This document shows, piece after piece, positions 10,903-21,070 of a stretch of DNA of 64,000 bases. The notes beneath the pieces were generated by a model. That model was not told the origin of the DNA, did no database searches, and saw only the letters and a program-made list of their open reading frames with translations. This stretch comes from Biscogniauxia marginata. Its lineage: Eukaryota > Ascomycota > Sordariomycetes > Xylariales > Xylariaceae. The translations under genes were made by a program, and so were the position numbers. Positions within the stretch are counted from its first letter, which is position 1. Each line of letters begins with the position of its first letter. The stretch spans positions 62,001 through 126,000 of the forward strand of contig MU404068.1 of the NCBI GenBank assembly GCA_022695795.1, read 5' to 3'.

Positions 10903-13703
10903 ATGGCAGCCATCATAAATAAATACATATTTTACGAGCAGAAGCAGAAGGAGTTTACGACCTAGCTTGTCGAGACGGCAAAGAAGCACGGGGAGGCAGT
11001 AGAAGCGGTACCTATATGGAGGCAAGGAGGCATAGTTCTCCAGGTTCTTCTCCAACATTGGCCTAGACTCGCATTGACAGTTGCCCAAAAGGACTCCGTA
11101 CCGGCTGACAAGCTGGAAGCTCTAGAGTTCGTCATTTGCGTCCGGGAGGCTATCGGAAACAGCCTGCTCGGCAGAAGGAATCACGACGAGTCGGACCATG
11201 AATCATTCATAGCAGAGACGACCCTCAAGATCGTTCTTAAGATCCTCTCAGGATGTCCTCGCAAGCCAGCCGTGGCCGAGACCTCCAATGTTAGGGCTCA
11301 ACGGCGGTCGAAGAAAGCGCCCGCGGCGCCGGTTTACTCCATGCAGATTCTCCGAGACGAAGCCCTCTTCGCCTGGACTACCTTTATACAGGACTTCGTC
11401 ACTGTCCGGCTCCATATAAAGCAATTATGGCTTGACTACGTCTCCGGCAAAAAGAGCTTGATCACCGTCTCGTTGCTGACCAATACGGCCATCGAATCGC
11501 TAAAGTCAACCTGCCGAGCGCAGCTCTGGGCCACCGAAGGGTTGCCCGACGCGCCGGGAGAGGAAGACCTTATGCCATGGCTTTTCCGTCACGTGGCCTC
11601 GAATCCGGCCAAAAGCTGCCTCCTGTGGACGCTATGGCAGCACCATCTTGCAAATAAGTATTGCTTCGAAGGTTTCTACAACATACGCTATCATACCCTC
11701 CACCTCCTCCCCGACGTCATCGGCTTCTTTCATCACAGCGAAGGTATGAGAAAGTACAAGACGTTGGAGACCCTCAACGCCAAACCTGCCGAGTCGCCAA
11801 CGGACAGGTTCCTTGCCAACTTTGCCTGGTCCCAATGGATGGTCACGGAACTTCACAACTTTGGCATCTTGGGCCTCGAGCACACGTTCGGCCCGGGCCT
11901 TGACGAGATAACGAGAGGCTGGAAGGAACTGCGCACCAAGAAGGGAATCGTGAGGGTTCCTCTGTGGCTTTGTCTATCCTACCAGCTCCTGTTGGATATC
12001 AGGTACGACTTCGGCAGAAATATCGGAATGGCTTACAAAGAACTGTGCGACTTGGGCGACGCGCACGCCTCGCGAATCCAGGCACACTTCCACTCCGGAC
12101 ACGCGCGCGTGGGTGCGAAAGGCAAGGACGAGGAGGACAACATGAGGATACTCGAGGTGGTCCACCACGTGGCCAGGCGCATCAAGAACGATCCCGTGTG
12201 GAGCGGCACGCTCGAGTTCGCCCGGGGCCTGGGCGTCATTCCGTTCGAAGCCCCTCACTGGCTGATGAAGAACAACCCTCTGCTCTGCGGCATGCAGGCG
12301 TATTGGATGCAGCAGAGGTGGCGAGAGTTCGAGCTTCGCTCCTTCAACCTGTACGAGTCGATAGTCCCAACTGCGAACCTGTACAACGCCATGCTCATCG
12401 AGGGACTCGTCAGGTCATAGCATGATATGGAGTTTCTGATCGGACGGTTGGGTGCAGAACGATTCTTTATCGACGGGAGACCGGAAGTGCCAGGGGATTC
12501 TCTCAAGACGGTTCAAAGTAAGTAATTACATTAGCATTTTCTTGTTAACCATCTTCTCTCTCTTTTCTCCAACTCAGCATCATGCATATATATTCGAGCA
12601 CACACAAGTGATATGTGTGCGTATTATCAAGGAGCCCCCCCTCCCTTTTTATAGCCTCTGGGGTTGTCAACATATGACCCCCGCTGATGACTGTTATGTC
12701 GCAGAACTTATGAAAACCAGCCTTGATACCTCACCCCCATTTCACTGTGTCTCTGATTTATTTCAGCGGCACTGGAATAAATACGCGCAGAAGACACTGC
12801 CTTATGACATGTCGCTCGAGAGCCTGCGCAAAGTGGCTACGCATATCCCACCGAACCATCACGAAGCCCATATCCACTCGGGGATATTAGACCAACTAGC
12901 CCGGTGCGGATATACCTTCCTACCCAACGTCCTGTGGCTTGTCGAGGCCGCGCTGGATTTTGACGAGCTCTTGGTGCACTTTGACTGGCAGCGCATGCAC
13001 TCTCGGTGCCAGATGTTCTATGTCCGGCTTAGCGTCCACTATGCTATGCGCCTGGAGGCATTAAAGAAAGGTATGTTATCGGGATACACCAAGTCCTCCT
13101 TTTCTTAGTTCCTACCTCTACCACATCCCTTAAAAGCGTTACTTACATTCACTTGCCCCCTTCCTCTCCTTCTGAGCCCCTTTTCGCGTTTACACGTCTC
13201 CTAAACCCGTAGAAGAAACTCCCACGAACCCCGATAGGATCTCGGATCAACCTTTTCCTACCTCATCCTAAACCATACCAATACTACGTCTCCTCCTCTT
13301 CTCCTATAAACAGATTGTACTTACCCATCTTACCTACTTACCGCTAAAACCGGAAACCCAATATCCAGCTTTATCAACCAACCCCGGCGCCTACAGCACC
13401 GCCGTCGCCGCCCAAGCGTTGCAGCAAGTCTTCCACGCCATGTGCCCGCAGGGCCCGGCCCGGGCGTACCACCTCACGAGCGCTCACCTAATCGGCTCGC
13501 TGTCGTACTCAGGTGACCTCGAGGCCCTGTACTCCATGACCGCGGACGGGTACGCCGAGGAGGTCCGGGTCGTCCGCATCCTCGAGATGACGCTCCCCGT
13601 AGCAGCGGGCTACCTGAACCCGATCATCGAGCGGGAGGGCCGACACGAGATCGATGGGGCGGGGAACCGGAACCGGAGGAGGGGATTGAAAAATGAGGAT
13701 TGA
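10903..13703 (+). pseudogene. DUF6604-type fungal protein, decayed
   Basis: Resembles fungus-specific proteins with an N-terminal DUF6604 domain, whose function is unknown. From ATG 10903 one frame runs to the end of an exon near 12519 except for two in-frame TAG codons, at 10963 and 12418. Both sit where the family pattern suggests Trp (a T-x-L motif in the first helix, and just before HDMEFLIGRLG). TGG to TAG is a TpG to TpA change, as RIP would leave. A GTAAGT donor follows at about 12518. Further similar sequence is at about 12680-13070 (VSDLFQRHW, LVHFDWQRMH), ending at a GTATGT donor, and possibly at 13390-13703. Exon borders after 12519 are uncertain. Reading it as a pseudogene is inference; a shortened protein from an internal ATG is possible. 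Confidence 0.6.
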
Positions 13704-14520
13704 GATGAAATTGATGTGGGTAGGAAAGCGGTTCGGTATTGAATAACTTTATGGAAAGTAAGAATAATGGGGTTCGTGGTTAGAAGAGAGAAGGGGGAGT
13801 ATTCAGCTTTTCTTCAGCGCGCAAGAGCATCTGTCTTTATTTGGAGCGAGCAACGTAGATACCTTTCCCGGGGAAAGGAGTTCCAACTTCTGTATGTATT
13901 CCTCTTGTAAGCATACGGGACGGATTAGCCCTACATAGCATATAGTAGCTCAACTCAGCGGATGAGGTTTGGTTTTCCTGCGAATCAGCTCAGCTAGAAT
14001 TCCCGAGATGGTTGACTGTCTAATTAAGACGTTGGATGACCCTAAAACTGATATATATAGTTTGACAGTAGGCTTCTATGAGTAGGAATACTCAACGAAT
14101 TCTCTTGGGTCCTTTCTAGAAGGTCGTTCGTAATCCCCTGCGGAACTAACCCCCTCATTACTCATCTCAGGGCCTTCTTGCAAAGCCTCGCAAAGTTGGG
14201 TCTATGTTTTGCGAAATTCGGCGTACTATCGTCCGTGAATATCGAGATTTCCATCCTATCTTACCTACCGTGCTACCTATATACAGGATAAACGTAGACC
14301 GAGGTTATTCTTAAGTGCCGAGTTAATATCGGCGTATATCTCTCTCCAGGTGGATTTCCAATTGCTTCTTTTGGGGGTGGGGTTATCACGTATAGAAACC
14401 AAATTAGTTGGCCTCCGTTTCGGGACTTCAGCCATACACAACGCTGACTTGACAAGACACCGTTCTGATTTCCAAAGCAAGCAAGTCCCTCTTGCTTTGC
14501 CTTTTTCCGACCACCTAGTC
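13704..14520. other. Intergenic region
   Basis: Lies between the DUF6604 relic and the 3' end of RKM5. Only short frames are present and no gene is supported. Confidence 0.55.
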
Positions 14521-15450
14521 TTATGGCATATCTCTCAAAATGCCAACGTGCACTACAAAGCCAGGGTTTGAGCGCAGTTTCTCCGACAACGCGTCCTCTG
14601 GCATTCGCCAAGTGCAAAAGTGCCTGTTGAACTCCCTAATCCAACCCTCGAAGATCTCCGGATCGCGGAGCTGCTGCGCTACTATGCACAGTGCCGGTTT
14701 ATCACTAATGCCTCTGTCGCGCGATCTCAACCTACACGCGTCGACACAGGTTTGTACTAAGGGCCTAATCAGAGTCTCGTTGTAGATACAGTCGCAGGCA
14801 ATGACCACGTCGAAGCTCTTGACCTCATCAGCTCCCGTGAGGCTCGGCGTCACCTCATCGAGTTCCCAGTCAAGTGGGGTGAAACGTAGATTAGTACTGC
14901 TCGGTTGGACAGCCGCAGCTTTCCCTCTGCCGCGCTTCTGCGGGCGCGGCCTCAGGCTCGCCGTAGCGACGTTCTCCTCGAGATTCTTCTCCACTAGCCG
15001 AGCTACGTACGACTGGTCTGTCAGGACGTAACGCGTGACCAGTGGCGCGAGAACTAGACCTACGAGGCCGGAAATGCCACAGCCAAGTTCAAGGACGCTG
15101 GAGGAGGGGGATAGGGCACTGGCGGACCATAGCAGGTTGTCCGGCGATGCAAGCCAAGCAGCCACAAGGGGTGTTATCTTCCAGACCACGGCGCCCGTGG
15201 TACTCCCCGGACGATGCAAGATGGTTGGAGACTGATGGATAGTGTAGTCTCTGCCCGCAATGGACAGGTCTAGCGCCGTGGCATGAGAGTCCACAAAGCC
15301 TAAGTTTTGAGAGGGAATCTCTTGGGAGAACAGTAGAAAGGTTTCTATTATTAACGATCAGCAACGGCCGAGCTGGGGTTGTCACTAAAAACATCGCGTG
15401 CCTTCTTCCGGGTCTTGGACCCCCGGCCCCAGTCGATCATTGAGCGACAT
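14521..15450 (-). CDS. RKM5: Ribosomal lysine N-methyltransferase 5
   Basis: S-adenosylmethionine-dependent methyltransferase of the METTL21/RKM5 group; the yeast member monomethylates a lysine of a large-subunit ribosomal protein. Two exons on the minus strand, 15450-15402 and 15344-14521, give 290 residues. Motif I (VLELGCGISG) and the post-motif DCIYNE are clear, and VVWKITP is typical of RKM5. The second exon alone has no ATG, only GTG at 15294, in the middle of the conserved N-terminal block. Joining it to an upstream ATG exon at 15450 restores the block (FSQEIPSQNLGFVDSH), but needs a GC-AG intron (15401-15345, donor AAG|GCACGC). No GT donor gives the right frame. Confidence 0.85.
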
Positions 15451-16621
15451 GACCTTAGGAGCTAGATGAACCAATCATATGAGACGAGGGTAGGTGGTAT
15501 AAGCCGAGATAGCGTGTGGGTGCAAACCAGGCTTGTTTCGCACAGGATGGGGATCTTATGCCGTACGCCTCAACGCCGGCTTTAGGCGGTCGTCTTGTCG
15601 AATGATTGAGGAAGATGCATAAAAAGGTTATTATCTTGTATATGCCGAAACCATGCTGACCAGGTCATCCATACACGTGGTTGGCCGGGGAGCAAAGGTT
15701 TTGACCTGCAGATCCGTGAAGAATGTCTCTCAACAGAAATTTGAGTTTCTGCGATGTGCGGCAAAATTTCTCCTTGGTCAATGGTTTCCGAGAGTAATAT
15801 CTAGACTGCAGAGAAATCCTATTTCAGAATTAATTCTCCCCTGCAGTTGGTGTATCTCGGGTTTCGATCATCGGGATATTTTACGGTCTAACCTTGAGCC
15901 ACTGCGACGCCACACTACAGCGACTACCTGGTAGAAAAGATGTGCGCTGGTATTTGTTGGGCAGACTGACGTACACTAACGGGGTCGAATAAGGATGGAG
16001 GAAGAAAGCGAACAAGTTTTTCGAAAAACGGTGATGGTGATGATATGGAATAGGTAGGTGACAATTGTGGACGCTGATTGGCTGGCAGCAGCCTGTTTCC
16101 AAAAAGCGGCAAGCTTGGCAGCCTAGATCTAGAATATGTGGAGGTGATTAGCTTCGGATTTCGTCATGGGGTCCGGAGCAGGTCAAAGCTCTCATTAGCA
16201 TACAGATTATTTTCTAGGCACGCTGTTTAGTTGTTGCTCTATGCCGTTAGTGCCGCTCGGCACATTATGTACATGATGGGATACAGGGGGGTTTAAGGAG
16301 CTTGGTCCAAGTATTTATACTAAACTATTACCTACATTGTATTCTGCACCCCCCAGACCACCACCATTCTAACTTCGACACATAACACCGCACTTCCTAT
16401 CGGGAGGCATGCGTGGTACGAATGAGCGAATAGCTTGATCCTGGCTGATATCTTAGAGTCTTTCTTTTCTTCTTCATACTCCACCGTTACTAGAGTTTCC
16501 CATCCTTCTTCATCCCCTGCCACCTCTGTTCTGAGTCTCGAGTTGCCATCAGCTCAACAATCCATCACTGCTCCCCATTGCCATTGGGTAGATCTATCTT
16601 TATACCGCAGATCCTACAGCC
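15451..16621. other. Divergent intergenic region RKM5/acyl-CoA synthetase
   Basis: About 1.2 kb between two divergent genes, so it should contain both promoters. The 200 bases before 16622 are pyrimidine-rich, as is common upstream of fungal start codons. No other gene is supported. Confidence 0.55.
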
Positions 16622-18800
16622 ATGACGACCGAGTGGCGAGAGTCCAAGTTAAGGACTACGGTCCTTCACCCGAAGGCATCCGCGAAACCTCCGTACTCGA
16701 TAGAATCACCCGGTGCCAAGCCTGTTCCAGGCGAGACACTCCCGCGACGACACCCCCTGACCGCGAACGGCCTCATCACGAAACCCGCCGATAACATATC
16801 TACCATCTACGAGTTGCTGCGCGTGAGTGTAGCCAAGTATGGCAATGCGAAGGCCCTGGGCTCGCGACGTCTCGTTCGCACCCACCAGGAGACCAAGAAG
16901 GTCAAGAAGATGGTAGACGGCGCTGAGCAACAGGTCGACAAGGCCTGGACTTTCTTCGAGCTCAGCCCCTACGAGTATCTTACCTACCATGGCTACGAAC
17001 GACTGGTTCTGAACGTCGGCTCCGGCCTGAGGAAGCTAGGTATGACCAAGGACGACAGGGTTCATATCTTCGCTGCCACGAGCGTCAACTGGCTGGCCAT
17101 GTCCCACGCCGCTGCCTCCCAGTCCATGCCCATCGTCACCGCCTACGATACCCTCGGCGAGGAGGGACTACGACATTCCATGGTTGCCACCAGTGCCAAG
17201 GCAATCTTCCTTGATCCCCATCTGCTGCCAACCCTAGGCAACATCCTGAAGGAAGCGACGGCGGTGCGCTACGTCATCTGGAATAACCAGAACCAGGTCA
17301 AGCAGGAGCACATCAACAACCTCAAGAGCACATTCGGCCACATCACCGTTATGAGCTTCAAGGAGCTCGAGAAGCTGGGCAAGGACAATCCCTCCGAGCC
17401 GGTCCCACCTTCGCCCGAGGATCTTTGCTGTATCATGTACACCTCCGGATCCACCGGCACCCCCAAGGGTGTACCCTTGAAGCACAAGAACTTAATTGCT
17501 GCGGTTGCTGGTGTCAGTGTGGTTGTGCAACCATTCATTGGGCCCGGTGACGGTCTGTTGACCTATCTTCCCTTGGCTCATATCCTCGAGCTTGTGTTCG
17601 AGAATGCCTCGCTCTACTGGGGGACGACAATGGGGTACGGAAACCCAAAGACGTTGTCCGATACCTCGGTCCGCAACTGTGCAGGCGATATCCGCGAGTT
17701 CAAACCTTCCGTCCTAGTCGGTGTGCCAGCAGTCTGGGAATCGGTAAAGAAGGGTATTACCGCCAAGGTTGCTGCTGGTGGTCCAGTTGTTCAAAACATG
17801 TTCTGGGGCTCCTTAGCACTGAAGTCTCGACTGATGTCCCTGGGACTTCCCGGTTCCGGTATACTTGACTCTGTGGTATTCAAGAAGATCAAGGAAGCTA
17901 CCGGAGGCCGCTTGAAGCTCTGTATGAATGGCGGTGGCCCCGTCGCCAAGGACACGCAGCAATTCATCTCCATGGCTATTGCGCCCATGGTTATTGGATA
18001 CGGTCTTACCGAGACCAATGCGATGGGCTCGCTCATGAATCCCCTCGAATGGTCCAGTGAAAGCATTGGCGCGATGCCCGCCTGTATCGAAGTCAAGCTT
18101 GTCGATTTCCCCGACGCTGGCTACTTCTCAACGAATAAGCCTAATCCGCAGGGCGAGATCTGGATCCGCGGCGACAGTGTCATGGAAGAGTACTACCAAA
18201 ACGAAAAGGAGACTCGCGAGAACATGGTTGACGGCTGGTTCAAGACGGGGGATATCGGTGAATTCGACTCACGCGGTCACCTCAAGATCATCGATCGCAA
18301 GAAAAACCTTGTCAAGACTTTGAATGGCGAGTACATCGCCCTGGAGAAGTTGGAATCTATCTACCGATCTTGCGGGGTAGTAGCAAACATTTGCGTGTAC
18401 GCAGACCAATCAAAGGCCAAACCTATTGCGATTATTGTTCCGCTGGAGCCCGCGCTAAAGAAACTCGCCGAGGAGAACGGCATACAAGGTTCCAGTCTCG
18501 AGGAGCTAGTGCACAGCAAGAAGTTGAACGGTCTCGTGCTCAGGGAACTTCAGGGTGTCGGAAGAGCCGGTGGTCTGTCGGGCATCGAGATCATCGAGGG
18601 CGTTGCGCTCTCTGATGAGGAATGGACGCCGCAGAATGTAAGTCTTTCGGATATATATATATGAGGTTTTAATTTTTGGTCACTAGGTAACTAACGCGCA
18701 TCTACAGGGCCTTGTAACAGCAGCCCAGAAGCTCAACCGGAAAGTCATTCTCAACAAGTACAAGAAGCAAGTTGACGAGGCCTATAGCTCTTCCGGCTAG
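16622..18800 (+). CDS. FAA1: Long-chain fatty acid-CoA ligase
   Basis: Activates long-chain fatty acids to acyl-CoA through an acyl-adenylate, for lipid synthesis and beta-oxidation. Two exons, 16622-18637 and 18708-18800, encode 702 residues, close to the length of yeast Faa1/Faa4. The AMP-binding P-loop (YTSGSTGTPKG) is near residue 272, followed by a GYGLTET motif and the C-terminal WFKTGDIGEF and DRKKNLVKTLNGEYIALEKLE blocks of the ACSL signature. The last intron has donor GTAAGT and acceptor TACAG; without it a premature TGA follows. There is no signal peptide, and a peroxisomal C-terminal signal is not evident. Assignment to Faa1 rather than a paralogue is inference. Confidence 0.9.
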
Positions 18801-20398
18801 ATATGGCAAGAATTAGCAAGATGGTGAATTGTTTGTTATAATACGCTCAGAGGTTAGCTATGGTTTTCCCGGAGTTAAGCGGGTAAATCGACAAGGGTCA
18901 AACGACATAGCAGATCGCGAGAAGCAGGGCCGCTTAAAGAGCTATCGTGTAAGAGCTCGAATGAAGATGTGATTTAGGGGCCCTCTTCCTATACCTACCG
19001 ATAGCACCATTCTCTTAGTGTAGTATTTTGTATATAATTATGTATGTAGTATCAACTGATTTTATGCGTGTATTTATGTGTCAAAAGCTCTCTGAAGTAT
19101 AAACTAGGCTGATCTTCTTTTCGACTGGATGTTTCATATGAGTTAGTTGACGCCGGCGTCGTATTAAATAGCGCGATACCGGCAGAATAGGACTCGAGGT
19201 TGAAAGTCCCTGTTGAAATATAAGCCTCACTAGGTAAGCTAAGGCGCATAACACATTTTTCCTAAAATCAACAGTCCCGTATCCGAAACGAAAATAAATT
19301 AATAAATAAAATTTCCAGAAAAGATAAAGAGTTACCGATGTCTAATTTAGTAGTGATGAACGGGAGTTTCTAGATCATTAGTGTTGCGACGCGTGTCATT
19401 TCTATCTGGCGATTAGGATCCCCCTTGAGTAGGTAGCTTCACAGCCTAGTCACTAGGTAAAAGTGGAAAACATACAATAAGCACGGCTAGGGAAATAAAA
19501 TACCCTTAGTATTCTCACGTTGGCTATAATAGTGTAAAATTTATTTGTTGAGTTTTGTGCGGCTACTCTTGAATAGGAACGAACAGGAACGACCATGAAC
19601 TCACCTCGGACCGGGGTTGCTATGCGAAGTCTAGAGAAACTACGTTGAGGATTATTGTTTAATTCGGCGTGGCTTTACGTTTTCTATAGTTGGTGATCAT
19701 TCTAAAAGACCTCTAGCTAGTAACTTATGAGGCAGACTTGCCGTCTAGCATAGAACATACGACCATAGGACTCGGGATACTCGGCATCCCGTCCGCTCTG
19801 CCCCTGATAAGCTGGGTATCATGGGTAGCAATTCGAATCGTGATTTGAAGCAAGGGTGTCAAGGATCCATTGCCGATAACGTTATTAGACATTTATTAAT
19901 GGTAGGTTGGATTTGGAATTATCTTTTTATTTGATTTACATAGCTGTTAGATATACTCGGGGATGAATACACTGAGCTTGGGACTGCTCACATGCTATGG
20001 CTAATGGAAGTCTAATATCTGCCAAAGAAGCTACTTACCTCCTTTTCCCTCTCGAATGCCTTCTAAGTATTGCCCAACTCGAGGTTGTGCGCCTCGTTTT
20101 CGCTATACCTAGGTACACTGCTTAAAATATCTTTCAGGGGAAATAGCCCCCCCCTTTTCCCCGGTGAGGCTTCCATGTCCTACCGGCGAACTTGCAGGAG
20201 ATGATTCCTGACAGAAATGCGAACACCACAAAGTTGACTGCTCCACCTAGATTTCATATTGGGAGTCAGTGAAATTTAACAGTAATAATGAACCAGAGCC
20301 TGGCTCACGAGTCACATGAAGGGCACTCGCAATCCCACATTCCTGTGCTGTCACTTAGTCCCTCTTTCTTTTTTCCGTTTGGCCGTCTGAATGTGTCC
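18801..20398. other. Intergenic region with 5S relic
   Basis: About 1.6 kb without protein genes. It holds a partial 5S rRNA-like sequence at about 19755-19835; the remainder is moderately AT-rich and featureless. Confidence 0.55.
19755..19835 (+). pseudogene. Degenerate 5S rRNA gene copy
   Basis: The first 50 bases follow the fungal 5S rRNA pattern: ACATACGACCATAGG, an 18-base spacer as in genuine 5S, then CCCGTCCGCTCTGCC. Part of the A-box region (GATAAGC) follows, but the loop carrying the conserved GGGTGACCAC and the closing 3' strand are not recognisable. In filamentous ascomycetes 5S genes are dispersed single copies and pseudogenes are known. The missing 3' third argues for a relic. 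Confidence 0.6.
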
Positions 20399-21070
20399 TC
20401 AAGCCACTTGACGTTCAGACTCCTGCCATTCCGCTTCGAGGGACTTATATTTTGACCAAAACCTCGCTTCAATATTACGTTCAAGCCATATCGCATGCTC
20501 GGGGCTTTCCCTTAAGAACGCAAAATCTTCATCTGATAGTTTCATGTCGCGATGGAGGCTTGCGCGGATGTTTTGGCGTCTCTCTGTAGCACTCATCGGA
20601 CGGGGCTCTGTTCTTGGTACGGGCGTAAACGGGACACTCTTTAGCCTCCTTCGTATTCTGGAGGGCAGGGCTCCGTGAATGCGTATACTGTGTAGCTATA
20701 TGTTAATAAAACGCCGAGGTGTTATATCATCAGAGCTTCCTTACAGCGACTCTCCTGTCCACCGATACCACAATATAGGTACAGCGTCGTTGTCAGGGGC
20801 CCGCCCGTGATCGATCAGGAAATAGCAGGTGCGGTTGTCGTAACCAAAGTCAGCATTGTATGATTCGAAGCGATCGTGGCCCCATTTGAAGGCATGGTTC
20901 CAGTGGTACTGGCTGATGAGATTTGCTATGAAGTCCGTCCTCGCAACAAACCCGTCGCCTGGTACGAGATGCGTGGCCGTGGAAACCAGTATCCGGACAG
21001 GCGCCGTCGGGTTTCTTCGAAAATGTGCTGCTGCGCTATTTTCGTCATCGGCTTTGCTTTCATGCTCCAT
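20399..21070 (-). CDS. Hypothetical protein, two exons
   Basis: Not recognised. Two separate open frames join into one 204-residue protein through a good intron: exons 21070-20745 and 20687-20399, donor GTAAGG and acceptor CACAG, both in phase. The start is the first ATG in the frame (MEHESK at 21070); an upstream TTG at 21160 is not a likely start. The first half has an aromatic and charged region around WNHAFKWGHDRFESY; the second half is basic, then helical and charged (SDEDFAFLRESPEHAIWLERN). There are no signal peptide or membrane segments. In-phase splicing is the main support. Confidence 0.55.

Noticed and set aside
12452..13108. Frame MQNDSLST reading through the intron of the DUF6604 relic
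   Set aside because: Its first part is an out-of-frame reading of coding sequence and an intron; only the later part (from about 12680) resembles the family.
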